Source of the DNA: Magnetococcales bacterium
Lineage (GTDB): Bacteria; Pseudomonadota; Magnetococcia; Magnetococcales; JADFXB01
Length of the DNA: 37,503 nucleotides
Direction of reading: 5' to 3'
Assembly: GCA_015233935.1 (NCBI GenBank)
Contig: JADFXB010000026.1
Location: 1 to 37,503 of the forward strand
The first letter of the stretch is position 1. Each line of letters begins with the position of its first letter. The notes below the pieces were generated by a model. It saw only the letters and a list, made by a program, of their open reading frames with translations, was not told where the DNA came from and ran no database searches. A program made the position numbers and the translations under genes. This document shows, one piece after another, positions 1-9,801 of this stretch.

Positions 1-123
1 ACAAACTTAAGGGTATCGAAGGTTATGGTGGTCACAGTGGGCATCCTCAAAGGTTCGACCAGCAATTCTTTGATGGAGGTTACCATGGTCAACCGGGAGT
101 TTCAACGGCTATTTGGGCTTTAG
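1..123 (+). CDS. 3' end of an unidentified gene (partial)
   Basis: Frame 1 is open from the window edge to a TAG stop at 121-123 and gives 40 residues with an alternating hydrophobic pattern and a GC-rich third codon position, ending in REFQRLFGL. A second frame (stop at about 126) is also open but has a poorer composition. The bidirectional terminator 30 bases downstream supports a plus-strand gene ending here. I do not recognise the family, and the visible piece is too short for a functional call. Confidence 0.4.
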   Translation, partial: TNLRVSKVMVVTVGILKGSTSNSLMEVTMVNREFQRLFGL

Positions 124-153
124 GATGAGGGGATAAATTTCTGACCAAGAAAT

Positions 154-190
154 AAAAAAAGCCCGACAATTTGAATTGTCGGGCTTTTTA
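154..190. terminator. Bidirectional intrinsic terminator
   Basis: A perfect 11-bp stem (GCCCGACAATT at 161-171 and its complement at 174-184) has a 2-base loop. It is followed by a T-run (185-189) and preceded by seven A residues (154-160). It can therefore terminate the plus-strand gene at the window edge and the minus-strand tRNA-Glu gene at 221-295. Confidence 0.85.
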
Positions 191-220
191 GACTTTTAGA
201 CAGCCAATCAATAACTTAAT

Positions 221-295
221 TGGCGTCCCGTACGGGACTCGAACCCGTGTTGCCGGCGTGAAAGGCCGAAGTCCTGACCTCTAGACGAACGGGAC
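221..295 (-). tRNA. tRNA-Glu (anticodon TTC)
   Basis: The minus strand folds into a full cloverleaf. The acceptor stem GTCCCGT pairs with ACGGGAC, the T-arm ACGGG pairs with CCCGT around a GTTCGAG-type loop, and the anticodon loop CTTTCAC presents TTC (bases 262-260), reading GAA/GAG. The discriminator is G and CCA is encoded at 223-221. The gene is 75 bases long and runs into the terminator at 154-190, so it appears to be a single-tRNA unit. Confidence 0.96.
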
Positions 296-349
296 ATCGC
301 TACTGCAACCACCTTACTTTCAGGGACCAGCCCGGAAAGTCGGCATACC

Positions 350-380
350 ATAATGGGCTTCCCGGCTTTTGGCAAGTCAA
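350..380 (-). promoter_or_regulatory. Putative sigma-70 promoter of tRNA-Glu
   Basis: On the minus strand a TTGACT -35 element (380-375) and a CATTAT -10 element (355-350) are separated by 19 bases, slightly longer than ideal. Transcription would start about 45-50 bases before the tRNA 5' end. The -35 is good, and the -10 and spacing are imperfect. Confidence 0.4.
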
Positions 381-410
381 TTTATGCAGCAGGACAAAAA
401 AAATTCCCGC

Positions 411-947
411 CTAACCCTCCATGCCAAAGGGCAACCCCTGCTTGCCACTGCGAATCATGGTGGCAACCCCTTCCAATTCCTTGAAATATTCCTGGGCCGC
501 CTCGGCTGATTGACTCATGAGGGTGGCATGGCGTCCCAGTAATCTTAAGGCATTACTGTCCATCAACGGGGAAAGGTCCGCTGCCAACAAAACCACCACC
601 TTACCGCCCGCCATCTCCCCACAACAAAGAATATGGTCAAAGGCAATCAATCCGCTGCGATGAAAAATCACCCACTCCACCGTGATCAACTGTCCATTAA
701 TCACCAACCCCGTACCATTGGGAGAGGCCTCCAATTGATCCAATACCTCACTTCCCTGCGGACGAATCACCACCACCTTGGCCTGCAACGAATGGATGGA
801 TTTTATCAACCGCATCACCTCCATCACCGCCAACTCACCCCGGAAAGGCCGCTCCACCACGTTGGCAGGCAAACGAGCCAACATGGTGGAAAAGGAGATG
901 ACATTACGCTTGAAGGTTTCATCAATGGGCGTTTTTTCTTCAGACAT
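411..947 (-). CDS. Hypothetical protein, 178 aa, coupled to the hydrolase gene
   Basis: I do not recognise this family. The 178-residue protein has no signal peptide or membrane segment and looks like a soluble cytoplasmic alpha/beta protein. It has a mid-protein stretch of short hydrophobic strands (AKVVVIRPQG, GKVVVLLAADLSP) and a helical, alanine- and glutamate-rich C-terminus. Its start lies 2 bases after the stop of the upstream alpha/beta hydrolase gene, which indicates one transcript and probably translational coupling. The Shine-Dalgarno sequence is weak (CTGGAAAA), which fits coupling. No catalytic motif is visible, and a role linked to the hydrolase is only inferred from position. 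Confidence 0.75.
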   Translation of the reverse strand: MSEEKTPIDETFKRNVISFSTMLARLPANVVERPFRGELAVMEVMRLIKSIHSLQAKVVVIRPQGSEVLDQLEASPNGTGLVINGQLITVEWVIFHRSGLIAFDHILCCGEMAGGKVVVLLAADLSPLMDSNALRLLGRHATLMSQSAEAAQEYFKELEGVATMIRSGKQGLPFGMEG

Positions 948-949
948 GG

Positions 950-1768
950 CTATTTTCCAGACTGGGAAACGGTTTGAATAAATTGTCGAAAGGTTTCATG
1001 GGCTTGGGTGCCCGCCTGCACAAATCCCCGGTCATGGCCACCCTCCACCTCCAACCATTGTTTGGGCGGGCGGGCAGCCGCAAAAAGGGCCTCACCATGA
1101 CTGAGCGGCACCACCTCATCCCCCCTGGCATGGATGATCATCACCGGCGTCTGCAACCTGGCCAGACGGGAACGATTGTTAAAATGAATCCTTCCCACCC
1201 AACGTGGCAAAAAAGGATACACCTGTTGCCCCAATTCGGGAAGCGAAGTAAAACTCCCCTCCACCACCAAAGCAAGGGAGGGAAATTTTTCCGCCAGATA
1301 ACACGCCACCCCGCCCCCCAGAGAGTGACCAAAAAAGATCACCCGTCGGGGGTCCACCCCCAGTTCCGTGGTCAAATATCGCCAGGTGGCCTCCCCATCT
1401 TCATAGACACCCGCTTCATCCGGCTTACCCTGACTTTGCCCATAGCCCCGATAGTCGTAAACCATCACCCCCATACCCATGCCATGGAACAACAGGGTAT
1501 AATCCCGCAACATGCCGATGGTGGAGGCGTTGCCATGGGAAAAGTGCACCACCATCGCCCCCTCCCCCGCCGGAAAATACCACCCCTGCAAGCTGTTTCC
1601 CCCGCTGTCAACCTTGAATTCCCGTGCCGGAATCCCCCACTCCAACGGGCTGCTTCCCCTGTCCGGACGGGGAAAAAAGACCACACTTTCCTGAAACAGA
1701 TAAAAATAACCCAACAGAGCCACATAGCCCAATACAGGAACCGACAATAAAATGGACAGACTCATCAT
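950..1768 (-). CDS. Membrane-anchored alpha/beta hydrolase (YfhR/ABHD13-like)
   Basis: A 272-residue serine hydrolase of the alpha/beta fold. An N-terminal hydrophobic segment (residues about 4-24) should anchor it in the inner membrane. The nucleophile elbow GHSLGG carries Ser149; the acid is probably the Asp of HARGDE (about 216) and the histidine that of GGHDRGF (about 243). The HFSHGNAST region supplies the oxyanion loop. This layout matches the YfhR/BEM46/ABHD13 family, whose bacterial substrates are mostly unknown (esterase or thioesterase activity is likely). The start has a clear AAGGAAAAGGG ribosome site. It is divergent from hrpA and forms a two-gene unit with the hypothetical protein downstream. 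Confidence 0.88.
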   Translation of the reverse strand: MMSLSILLSVPVLGYVALLGYFYLFQESVVFFPRPDRGSSPLEWGIPAREFKVDSGGNSLQGWYFPAGEGAMVVHFSHGNASTIGMLRDYTLLFHGMGMGVMVYDYRGYGQSQGKPDEAGVYEDGEATWRYLTTELGVDPRRVIFFGHSLGGGVACYLAEKFPSLALVVEGSFTSLPELGQQVYPFLPRWVGRIHFNNRSRLARLQTPVMIIHARGDEVVPLSHGEALFAAARPPKQWLEVEGGHDRGFVQAGTQAHETFRQFIQTVSQSGK

Positions 1769-1840
1769 TGAAACCCTTTTCCTTTGGCAACAAATGGGGT
1801 AAGCAACCCGCTGGCCTCATTCCATTGCTGGGACAATTGC

Positions 1841-4800
1841 ATGGCAAGAATCGTTCCCCACTCCCACGCCCCTGAAATAAACCAGTTGGAGGCCGCGCTC
1901 CCCCTGGTCTTCGCCCCCTATCGGGCCAGCCTGCAACGCAAACTGGCCATGGTGCGACGACTGGACAAAAGCGGGCAGGAGTTGCAAAACGCCCTGCAAG
2001 AGGTCAAACAAGCCCTGGTGCAAGGGATCAATAAACGTATCCACCGCATATCCCTGCTGCCCCAACCCCATTTTCACGGCAATCTGCCGGTGGTGGAACG
2101 ACGCCAGGAAATTGCCGACCTCATCGCCCAACACCAAGTGGTGGTCCTGTGTGGTGAAACCGGCTCCGGCAAAACCACCCAACTGCCTAAAATTTGTCTG
2201 GAGCTGGGACGGGGTGTGGATGGTCTCATTGGCGTCACCCAACCCCGCCGTATCGCCGCCCGCGCCATCGCCGACTATCTGGCCAAAGATTTGGGCCAAG
2301 AGGTGGGAAAAACGGTGGGGTGCCAGGTCCGTTTTCAGGATCGCAGCGGCCCCGATACCCTGGTCAAGGTGATGACCGATGGCATCCTGCTGGCAGAAAT
2401 TCCCTCCGACCGCCTGCTCACCGCCTATGATACCTTGATCATCGACGAAGCCCACGAACGCAACCTCAACATCGACTTTATTCTGGGCTATCTTAAACAA
2501 CTGCTGCCGCAACGACCAGAGCTGAAAATCATCATCAGCTCCGCCACCCTGGATACCGAAAAATTTTCCCGCCATTTCAACCAAGCCCCCATCCTTCAGG
2601 TGGCTGGTCGTACCTATCCGGTGGAGGTGCGTTATCGCCCGGTGGTGGCCAACGAAGAGGGGGAAATCGATCTTCCCCAGGCCGTTACCGAAGCGGTGGG
2701 CGAACTGGCCTCCCTCTCCCCCAACGGGGATATCCTGGTCTTTCTCCCCGGCGAACGGGAAATTCGTGAGTGTGGCGAACTGCTGGCCAAACGCCATCCA
2801 CCCGGAGTGGAGATCATCCCCCTCTATGCCAGGCTGGCGGCGGCCCAACAGGATCGGGTTTTTCATCCCGAAGGCAAACGTCGCATCGTCCTGGCCACCA
2901 ACGTGGCGGAAACCTCCCTCACCGTGCCGGGAATCCACTATGTGGTGGATAGCGGCCTTGCCCGTCTCGCCCAATACAACCCGCGTCTCAAGGTACAACG
3001 CCTGCCGGTGGAGGCCATCTCGCAAGCCTCCGCCAATCAGCGCAAAGGTCGCTGTGGTCGTCTGGCCCCTGGCATCTGCATTCGTTTGTACTCCCAGGAA
3101 GATTTTCTGCAACGCAATGAATTCACCCCGCCGGAAGTGTTGCGAGCCTCCCTGGCCGCCGTCATTCTGCGCATGAAAGAGTTGGGCTTGGGAGCAGTGG
3201 AGGATTTTCCCTTCATCGATCCTCCCCTGCCCCGTGCCGTGCGGGAAGGCAGTAAATTACTGCAAGAATTGGGTGCATTGGATCGCCGGGGCAACCTCAC
3301 CCCGGTGGGACGGGAGTTGGCCAAACTTCCCCTGGATCCCCGCCTGGGACGCATCCTGTTGGCCGCCCGTGACCTTTCCTGCCTGGCAGAAGCCTTGATC
3401 CTGGTGGCCGCCCTGAGCATTCAAGATCCCCGGGAACGCCCACTGGAAAATCGAGACGCCGCCGACAGCAGCCACAAACGCTTCCTGGAAGAGGGTTCCG
3501 ACTTCATGGGAATGCTGAAATTGTGGCAATACCTGGAAGAAAACCGCCAGGAAAGCCGCTCCAAGACCGCCTTTCGCAAGCTGTTGCGGGAAAACCATCT
3601 TTCGGTGGTACGGGTGATGGAGTGGCAGGAGATCCACTATCAGTTAAGCCATTATTTCAAGGAAACCGGTGCCCGTCTCAATCAAACCCCTGCCGTCTAC
3701 AGCCAAATCCACAAGGCCCTGCTGGCCGGATTACTGGCCAATATTGGGGTGAAAGATGACAAGGAAGAGGGGTACTTAGGCCCCCACGGCATGCGTTTTC
3801 ATATCTTTCCCGCCTCCGCTCTCTATCGGGCCTCTGGCCGCTGGGTGATGGCTGCCGAGTTTATGGAAACCTCCCGCCTGTTCGCCCTCACCTGTGCACG
3901 TATCGAACCGGAATGGCTGGAAGAGGTAGGGGGCAGCCTGTGCCGTCGTCACTATTCCGACCCCCATTGGGAGCGGAAAACCGGCCAGGTCATTGCCCTC
4001 ATGCGGGTGACCCTGCATGGTCTCACCCTGGTGCACAGTCGGCGGGTGGCCTACGGTCCCATAGACCCGGTGGTCAGTCGGCAAATATTTATTCAATCGG
4101 CCCTGGTGCAAGGGGAATGGAACCACCGCCGGGCCTTTTTCCAGCACAATCAACGATTGATCCAGGAAATTCGTGAGCTGGAAGCCCGCAATCGGCGGCG
4201 TGATTTATTGGTCAATGAAGAGGAAATCTACCAATTTTACGACCAACGGGTTCCCGCCCACATCCATGACATGACCTCCTTCGACCGCTGGTTGGGCAAT
4301 CAGGAGCGACGCCAGGCCAACTATCTCCACTTCAGCCGCCAGGACTTGTTGTTGCGCCCGGATGATGGCCAAAGTGGCAGCCTCTATCCCGGCCATCTCA
4401 CCATAGACGGCCAGGAAATTTCCTTGATCTATCAATTTGAACCCGGCCAGGGCCATGATGGTGTCACCGCCCGCATCCCCCTGCCCTTGTTGCCAGAGTT
4501 GGCCAGCCATCCCTTTGAATGGCTGGTGCCCGGCATGCTGGAGGAAAAAATTGCGGCCTGCCTGAAATGCCTGCCCGGTCGCTGGCGTCGTTATTGCGTT
4601 CCCCTGCCACAAACCGCCCAAGCCATGGCCGCCGCCATCACCCCCTATGCCACCCCCTTGTTGCCCGCCCTGCTGGAATGGCTCTACCGGCATAAAGGGG
4701 TGACCATTCCACCTGAAGAGTGGAGTTTGGAATCCATTCCTTTGCATTTGCAAATGAATTTTCAAATTCTCGATCCCCGCACCCACGGGGTGGTGGCGCA

Positions 4801-5740
4801 AGGACGTAACCTGGCAGAAATGCGCTCCACCTTGCGGCAGGAAAATCAACACATGCTGCAACACCTGCCCGCCACCCCCTGGGAACGCTCCCCCATCACC
4901 ACCTGGGATATCTCCACCCTGCCGGAGCGGGTGGAGATCGGGGTGGGCAAAAGCACCTGTTACGCCTACCCCGCCTTTTGCGACAACCAGGGCAGTGTGG
5001 CCCTGCACCTGTTGCCTACCCTGCCGGAGGCCTTGGCCGCCTTGCGTCCCGGCCTGCGCCGCTTGTTTTTGTTGCAAATTCAAAAGCAGGCCCAACAGAT
5101 GAAACGCAACCTGCCCATAGATGGCCCCACCCGCCTGGCCTTCGCCCCTCTGGGCACCGAAGCCGACTTGCGCCAGGAGTTGCTGGATCTGGCTGCGGAT
5201 CGGGCCTTTTTTCCCGAAGAGCCGTTGGTTTTGCCACGGGACAAGGAAACTTTTCAGCAGCGATTGCAAGCCGGACGGTTGACCCTGGACCAACAAGGCC
5301 GTCTGGTGACAACCCTGGCCAAAGAAATTTTAGCCGAATACCACCAAACCGCCCAACTCCTGCGCCCACCCCTTGCCCACCAGTTGACCCCGGTGGCGAA
5401 AGAGTGCCAGGAACATTTGCATGGATTGATTTATAAGGGATGTTTTCTCGCCACCCCCCGCCCCTGGCTTAACCACCTGGCCCGCTATGTGAAGGCCATC
5501 CGCCTGCGCCTGCAACGACGGCTACAGGATCCTGCCAAGGATGATCGCAAGTGGCAGGAATTTTTGCCCTATTGGAAGCGATTGGCAAACCGGAAAGATA
5601 CCACCTCTCCCCTGCTGCAAGAATATATCTGGCTGTTGGAAGAGTACCGGGTCTCCCTCTTCGCCCAGGAGTTGCGCACCGCCTTTCCTATCTCCAACAA
5701 ACGATTGGATGAAAAATGGCGGGAGGTGGAGAAAAAATGA
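1841..5740 (+). CDS. hrpA: ATP-dependent RNA helicase HrpA
   Basis: A DEAH-box helicase of about 1299 residues, the usual size of HrpA (about 1300). Seen in order: Walker A GETGSGKTTQ (about 105), the DEAH box IIDEAHERN (Asp about 202), the SSATLD motif III, and motif VI QRKGRCGR. These are followed by the helicase-associated and OB-fold regions and a long C-terminal domain (DUF3418-like) typical of HrpA. The family unwinds RNA in an ATP-dependent way; E. coli HrpA has been linked to fimbrial mRNA processing and rescue of stalled or collided ribosomes. I chose the ATG at 1841, which has GGGAC at a good distance; the frame is also open from a TTG at 1784, but that would add 19 residues of non-family sequence. 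Confidence 0.95.
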   Translation: MARIVPHSHAPEINQLEAALPLVFAPYRASLQRKLAMVRRLDKSGQELQNALQEVKQALVQGINKRIHRISLLPQPHFHGNLPVVERRQEIADLIAQHQVVVLCGETGSGKTTQLPKICLELGRGVDGLIGVTQPRRIAARAIADYLAKDLGQEVGKTVGCQVRFQDRSGPDTLVKVMTDGILLAEIPSDRLLTAYDTLIIDEAHERNLNIDFILGYLKQLLPQRPELKIIISSATLDTEKFSRHFNQAPILQVAGRTYPVEVRYRPVVANEEGEIDLPQAVTEAVGELASLSPNGDILVFLPGEREIRECGELLAKRHPPGVEIIPLYARLAAAQQDRVFHPEGKRRIVLATNVAETSLTVPGIHYVVDSGLARLAQYNPRLKVQRLPVEAISQASANQRKGRCGRLAPGICIRLYSQEDFLQRNEFTPPEVLRASLAAVILRMKELGLGAVEDFPFIDPPLPRAVREGSKLLQELGALDRRGNLTPVGRELAKLPLDPRLGRILLAARDLSCLAEALILVAALSIQDPRERPLENRDAADSSHKRFLEEGSDFMGMLKLWQYLEENRQESRSKTAFRKLLRENHLSVVRVMEWQEIHYQLSHYFKETGARLNQTPAVYSQIHKALLAGLLANIGVKDDKEEGYLGPHGMRFHIFPASALYRASGRWVMAAEFMETSRLFALTCARIEPEWLEEVGGSLCRRHYSDPHWERKTGQVIALMRVTLHGLTLVHSRRVAYGPIDPVVSRQIFIQSALVQGEWNHRRAFFQHNQRLIQEIRELEARNRRRDLLVNEEEIYQFYDQRVPAHIHDMTSFDRWLGNQERRQANYLHFSRQDLLLRPDDGQSGSLYPGHLTIDGQEISLIYQFEPGQGHDGVTARIPLPLLPELASHPFEWLVPGMLEEKIAACLKCLPGRWRRYCVPLPQTAQAMAAAITPYATPLLPALLEWLYRHKGVTIPPEEWSLESIPLHLQMNFQILDPRTHGVVAQGRNLAEMRSTLRQENQHMLQHLPATPWERSPITTWDISTLPERVEIGVGKSTCYAYPAFCDNQGSVALHLLPTLPEALAALRPGLRRLFLLQIQKQAQQMKRNLPIDGPTRLAFAPLGTEADLRQELLDLAADRAFFPEEPLVLPRDKETFQQRLQAGRLTLDQQGRLVTTLAKEILAEYHQTAQLLRPPLAHQLTPVAKECQEHLHGLIYKGCFLATPRPWLNHLARYVKAIRLRLQRRLQDPAKDDRKWQEFLPYWKRLANRKDTTSPLLQEYIWLLEEYRVSLFAQELRTAFPISNKRLDEKWREVEKK

Positions 5741-5874
5741 TTGCCCGCCCATGATATGAATAAATGGAACTCTGTAAAATGACTGGTTATCCAATGGACA
5801 AATGAGGTATCTTTGCCTAAGTTAAGACAGACAAACCATGAACCGAAGTCACTGGACTTCTTGAAGGATAGAAT

Positions 5875-8787
5875 ATGCCCGCCCCCCATTTTGAACTGTT
5901 GCAAACCCAGAAGGTGGACGCCCTGAATTTGACCGTGGAATCCTATCGTCACCCGGCAACCGGGGCACGCCACCTGCATCTGTCTGCCGCCGATCCTCAA
6001 AACGCCTTTCTGGTGGCCTTTCTGACAGTTCCAGAGGATTCCACCGGGGTCGCCCATATTCTGGAGCATACGGTTTTGTCTGGCAGCGAACGCTTTCCGG
6101 TGCGGGATCCCTTTTTCATGATGCTGCGCCGCTCCATGGCCACCTTCATGAACGCCTTCACCTCCAGCGACTGGACCGCCTACCCCTTCGCCACCCAGAT
6201 TCGCAAAGACTTTGACAACCTGTTGCAAGTCTATCTGGACGCCGCATTTTTTCCCCGTCTGGATATTCTGGATTTTTGCCAGGAAGGATGCCGGGTGGAG
6301 TTGGCCAATGAAGAGGATAACGCCTCCGAACTGGTGTTCAAGGGGGTGGTCTTTAATGAAATGAAGGGGGCCATGAGTTCGCCTGCCCGTCAGTTGTGGG
6401 AGCGCATGAGCCACCATATTTTTCCCACCACCACCTATCATTACAACAGCGGTGGGGATCCCAAAGAAATTCCCAACTTGACCCACGACCAACTGGTGGC
6501 CTTCCATCAACACCATTATCACCCCTCCAATGCCATCTTCATGACCTACGGGGATATTCCTGCCAGCGAACACCAACAGGTGTTCCAGGAACAGGTTCTC
6601 TGCCGTTTTTCCCGCCTGGATGAAACCTTTGCCGTTCCCGATGAACAACGGCAAAGTGCGCCCATTGCGGTGGAAGAATATTATGGAGTGGACAACCCGG
6701 AAGAGGATGGCAAAACCCATGTGGTGGTGGGCTGGTTGTTGGGCAAGAGTCTCGACACCATGGAGTTGCTCTCCAGCCATCTGCTGTTCGGGGTGTTGAT
6801 GGACAACAGCTCCTGCCCCCTGCAACATGCCCTTGAGACCAGCGAACTGGGCACCGCCCCCTCCCCCATTTGCACCCTGGACGATTCCAACCGGGAGATG
6901 CTTTTGATTGCCGGTCTGGAAGGGGTGGAACCTGCCAATGCTCAACAGGTGGAAGAGATGATCCTGGCGGTGATTCGCCAGGTAGCGGAAGAAGGGGTTC
7001 CCCAATACCAGGTGGAAGCCATCCTTCACCAATTGGAACTCTCCCGACGGGAGATCACCGGCGATGGCATGCCCTACGGTCTGCGCCTGATGCTGAATGC
7101 CTTGACCCCTGCCATCCATCATGGGGATCCGGTGGCGGCCCTGGCCATGGATTCGGTGATGGAGCATTTGCAACAGGCTATCCAAGATCCCGAATTCATC
7201 AAGGGATTGGCTCGTCGCTGGCTGCTGGATAATCCCCACCGGGTGCGCCTGACCATGATGCCGGATAAAACCCTTAACGCCCGCATGGTTGAGGAAGAAA
7301 AGGCGCGGCTGGCCAATCTGCGCTCCTCTCTGGATGACAGCTCCATCGAAAAAATTCGCCAGGGAGCCATCGCCCTGCGTAAACGGCAGGAGCAAAAAGA
7401 CGATCCGGAAATTCTCCCCCGCCTGGAGCGTTCCGACATTCCCAAGGATATGCGCATCCCGGAAGGCAAGGGCCAAAAGGTGGCGGGTCTGGATGCCACC
7501 TGGTTTGATCAACCCACCAACGGCCTGTCCTATTTGCAATTGGTGATTGATCTGCCCGATCTGGAACCGGAACTGGCAGAATTGATTCCCATGTTCACCA
7601 ACTGCCTCACCGATGTGGGGTTGGGGGAGCGGGATTATCAGGAGGTGCAGGCGTTGCAGTCGGCTGTCACGGGTGGCATCTCCGCCTATACCAGTGTGCG
7701 CAGCCATGTGGACGATGTGCAGCGATTTCAAGGGGTGTTGGTGATCAATGGCAAGGCCTTGTCCCGCAACAATCGTCCCTTTTCCCAACTGTTGCGGGAT
7801 ACCTTCACCTCCCCCCGTTTTGATGAACTGGATCGCCTGCGGGAGTTGGTGGCCCAATTCCGTTCGTCAGCCGAGTTGCGGGTGACCGATCACGGCCATC
7901 ATTTGGCCATTTCCACGGCGGAAAGCGGCATGAGTCCCGCATCGGCCATCAACAATGGTTGGGGTGGCATGGTGGCGGTCGCCCGTTTGAAACAGTTGGA
8001 CGACTCCTTCGCCGATGAACAAGCGGTGGCTGAATTTGCTGCCAGACTGACCCGTCTGCGTGAGCGCATTCAGCAGGCCCCCCGCCAATTGCTGGTGATC
8101 GGGGAAGGTCACCACCATGAGCAATTGGCCAGGGATTTGGAGGCAAGCTGGCAGGGGATTGCAGAGATGGCAACCCTTCCCAAACGCTTGGCCCACCCGC
8201 CTGTCAACCAGCAGGTGCGCCTGGCCTGGGCGACCAATACCCAGGTCAACTTTTGCGCCAAGGCCTATGCCACGGTTCCTTACAGCCATCCCGACGCGCC
8301 GGTGTTGTCGGTGTTGGTCAATTTTTTGCGCAACGGCTATCTCCATCGGGCCATTCGTGAGCAGGGTGGGGCCTATGGTGGGGGGGCGGGGTATAATTCG
8401 GATGCCGGTTCCTTCAACTTTTACTCCTATCGGGATCCCCGCTTGGCGGAAACCCTTGCTGACTTTGACCGCTCCCTGGTATGGCTGCAAGAGACCAAAC
8501 ATGATGAACGCGCCCTGGAAGAGGCGGTGCTGGGGGTGATCGGTGGTATCGACCGTCCCGGCTCGCCTGCCGGGGAGGCCCGTTCCACCTTCCATTCCGC
8601 CTATCATGGTCGTACCCCGGCCATGCGCCGTCAATTTCGCGCCCGCATTTTGGAGGTGACGATTGACGATTTGCAACGGGTGGCCCGTGACCATTTGCAA
8701 CCGGAACGGGCCAACATCGGGGTGGTGAGCAACAGCCGCAACCTGGCGGAAAACAGCCAGCTTCCCTTGGAAGTGCGAACCCTGTAA
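5875..8787 (+). CDS. M16C zinc metalloprotease (presequence-protease-like)
   Basis: A 970-residue clamshell protease of the M16C (PreP/Cym1/insulinase) class. The inverted zinc motif HILEH is at residues 61-65, and the third ligand is probably the Glu of VVFNEMKG (about 162). The M16C-associated region fills the middle, and a second inactive M16 half includes the glycine-rich GGAYGGGAGY loop. Members degrade free unfolded peptides inside a closed chamber; the mitochondrial homologues clear targeting peptides. There is no signal peptide, so a cytoplasmic location is likely. A GAAGGAT ribosome site precedes the ATG. The stop overlaps the ATG of the next gene (TAATG), which couples this protease to the sugar genes. 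Confidence 0.93.
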   Translation: MPAPHFELLQTQKVDALNLTVESYRHPATGARHLHLSAADPQNAFLVAFLTVPEDSTGVAHILEHTVLSGSERFPVRDPFFMMLRRSMATFMNAFTSSDWTAYPFATQIRKDFDNLLQVYLDAAFFPRLDILDFCQEGCRVELANEEDNASELVFKGVVFNEMKGAMSSPARQLWERMSHHIFPTTTYHYNSGGDPKEIPNLTHDQLVAFHQHHYHPSNAIFMTYGDIPASEHQQVFQEQVLCRFSRLDETFAVPDEQRQSAPIAVEEYYGVDNPEEDGKTHVVVGWLLGKSLDTMELLSSHLLFGVLMDNSSCPLQHALETSELGTAPSPICTLDDSNREMLLIAGLEGVEPANAQQVEEMILAVIRQVAEEGVPQYQVEAILHQLELSRREITGDGMPYGLRLMLNALTPAIHHGDPVAALAMDSVMEHLQQAIQDPEFIKGLARRWLLDNPHRVRLTMMPDKTLNARMVEEEKARLANLRSSLDDSSIEKIRQGAIALRKRQEQKDDPEILPRLERSDIPKDMRIPEGKGQKVAGLDATWFDQPTNGLSYLQLVIDLPDLEPELAELIPMFTNCLTDVGLGERDYQEVQALQSAVTGGISAYTSVRSHVDDVQRFQGVLVINGKALSRNNRPFSQLLRDTFTSPRFDELDRLRELVAQFRSSAELRVTDHGHHLAISTAESGMSPASAINNGWGGMVAVARLKQLDDSFADEQAVAEFAARLTRLRERIQQAPRQLLVIGEGHHHEQLARDLEASWQGIAEMATLPKRLAHPPVNQQVRLAWATNTQVNFCAKAYATVPYSHPDAPVLSVLVNFLRNGYLHRAIREQGGAYGGGAGYNSDAGSFNFYSYRDPRLAETLADFDRSLVWLQETKHDERALEEAVLGVIGGIDRPGSPAGEARSTFHSAYHGRTPAMRRQFRARILEVTIDDLQRVARDHLQPERANIGVVSNSRNLAENSQLPLEVRTL

Positions 8788-9797
8788 TGGAGCTGGCAGG
8801 CAAAAAAATATTGGTGACGGGTGCCGATGGCTTCATCGGCTCCCATTTGACAGAGACCCTGGTTCGCCTGGGGGCCTCGGTGCGCGCCTTTGTCTGGTAC
8901 AACTCCTTTAATTCCTGGGGATGGCTGGACCATGTGGAACCGGCCATTCGCCAGCAATTGGAGGTGGTGGCGGGGGATATTCGGGATCCCCATGGGGTGT
9001 CTGCCGCCATGCAAGGGTGTGAGGTGGTTTTTCACCTGGCAGCACTGATTGCCATTCCATTTTCTTACCACTCGCCGGACGCCTATGTGGACACCAACAT
9101 CAAGGGAACCTTGAATGTGGTGCAGGCAGCCCGTCAGTTGGGGGTGGAGCGGGTGGTGGTCACTTCCACCAGTGAGGTTTATGGTACCGCCCGTTTTGTC
9201 CCCATGACCGAGGATCACCCTTTGCAAGGTCAGTCCCCCTATGCGGCTACCAAGATTGGGGCCGATGCGGTGGCTCACTCTTTTTATCTCTCTTTTGGTA
9301 CACCGGTGGCGATTATCCGGCCCTTCAACACTTATGGTCCCCGCCAGTCGGCGCGGGCGGTGATTCCAACCATTATTACTCAACTGGCAGCGGGCAAGGA
9401 TACTCTCCACCTGGGTTCCCTGCATCCCACCAGGGATTTTAATTTTGTGGCGGATACGGTGGCGGGATTTCTGGCGGTGGCTGGTTCGGAAAAGGCGGTT
9501 GGTCAGGTGATCAATATGGGTGGCAGTTGTGAAATGTCCATTGGGGATACAGCCCTGGCCATTGCTCAACTCATGGGTGTCACCCCCACCATTGTCACCG
9601 ATGAGCAACGTTTGCGGCCTGTTGGCAGTGAGGTGGAACGTTTGTGGGCCTGCAATCAAAAGGCACGAGAGTTGACCGGCTGGACACCCGGTTATGGCGG
9701 TCGGGAGGGTTTCTTGCGGGGTTTGCAGGAGACCATCCACTGGTTCCGGGATAGTGCCAATCTGGCCCGCTATAAAGCGGATCGTTATAACATTTGA
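8787..9797 (+). CDS. legB: Nucleotide-sugar 4,6-dehydratase, LegB-like
   Basis: An extended short-chain dehydrogenase/reductase of 336 residues. The NAD-binding GADGFIG glycines are at 12, 15 and 18, the catalytic YAATK is at Tyr152/Lys156, and there is a TSTSEVYGTA segment. The stretches YNSFNSWGWLD and AALIAIPFSYHSPDAYVDTN are characteristic of the LegB group (Campylobacter Cj1319 type), which makes the 4-keto-6-deoxy intermediate of legionaminic acid from GDP-GlcNAc. It is the first of three consecutive nonulosonic-acid genes. Its start overlaps the protease stop by one base. The exact nucleotide donor cannot be read from sequence. Confidence 0.88.
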   Translation: MELAGKKILVTGADGFIGSHLTETLVRLGASVRAFVWYNSFNSWGWLDHVEPAIRQQLEVVAGDIRDPHGVSAAMQGCEVVFHLAALIAIPFSYHSPDAYVDTNIKGTLNVVQAARQLGVERVVVTSTSEVYGTARFVPMTEDHPLQGQSPYAATKIGADAVAHSFYLSFGTPVAIIRPFNTYGPRQSARAVIPTIITQLAAGKDTLHLGSLHPTRDFNFVADTVAGFLAVAGSEKAVGQVINMGGSCEMSIGDTALAIAQLMGVTPTIVTDEQRLRPVGSEVERLWACNQKARELTGWTPGYGGREGFLRGLQETIHWFRDSANLARYKADRYNI

Positions 9798-9801
9798 TGG
9801 C

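Noticed and set aside
974-1750. Plus-strand open frame of 258 codons.
   Set aside because: It is antisense to the alpha/beta hydrolase, whose GHSLGG motif, membrane anchor and ribosome site show the minus strand is coding.
1817-3112. Long minus-strand open frame of 431 codons over hrpA.
   Set aside because: The plus strand carries all helicase motifs; the antisense protein is rich in Gly, Gln and His as expected for a shadow frame in GC-rich DNA.
5569-7857. Minus-strand open frame of 762 codons over the M16C protease.
   Set aside because: Composition is that of a reverse-complement shadow, and the protease frame has the HILEH zinc site and full family length.
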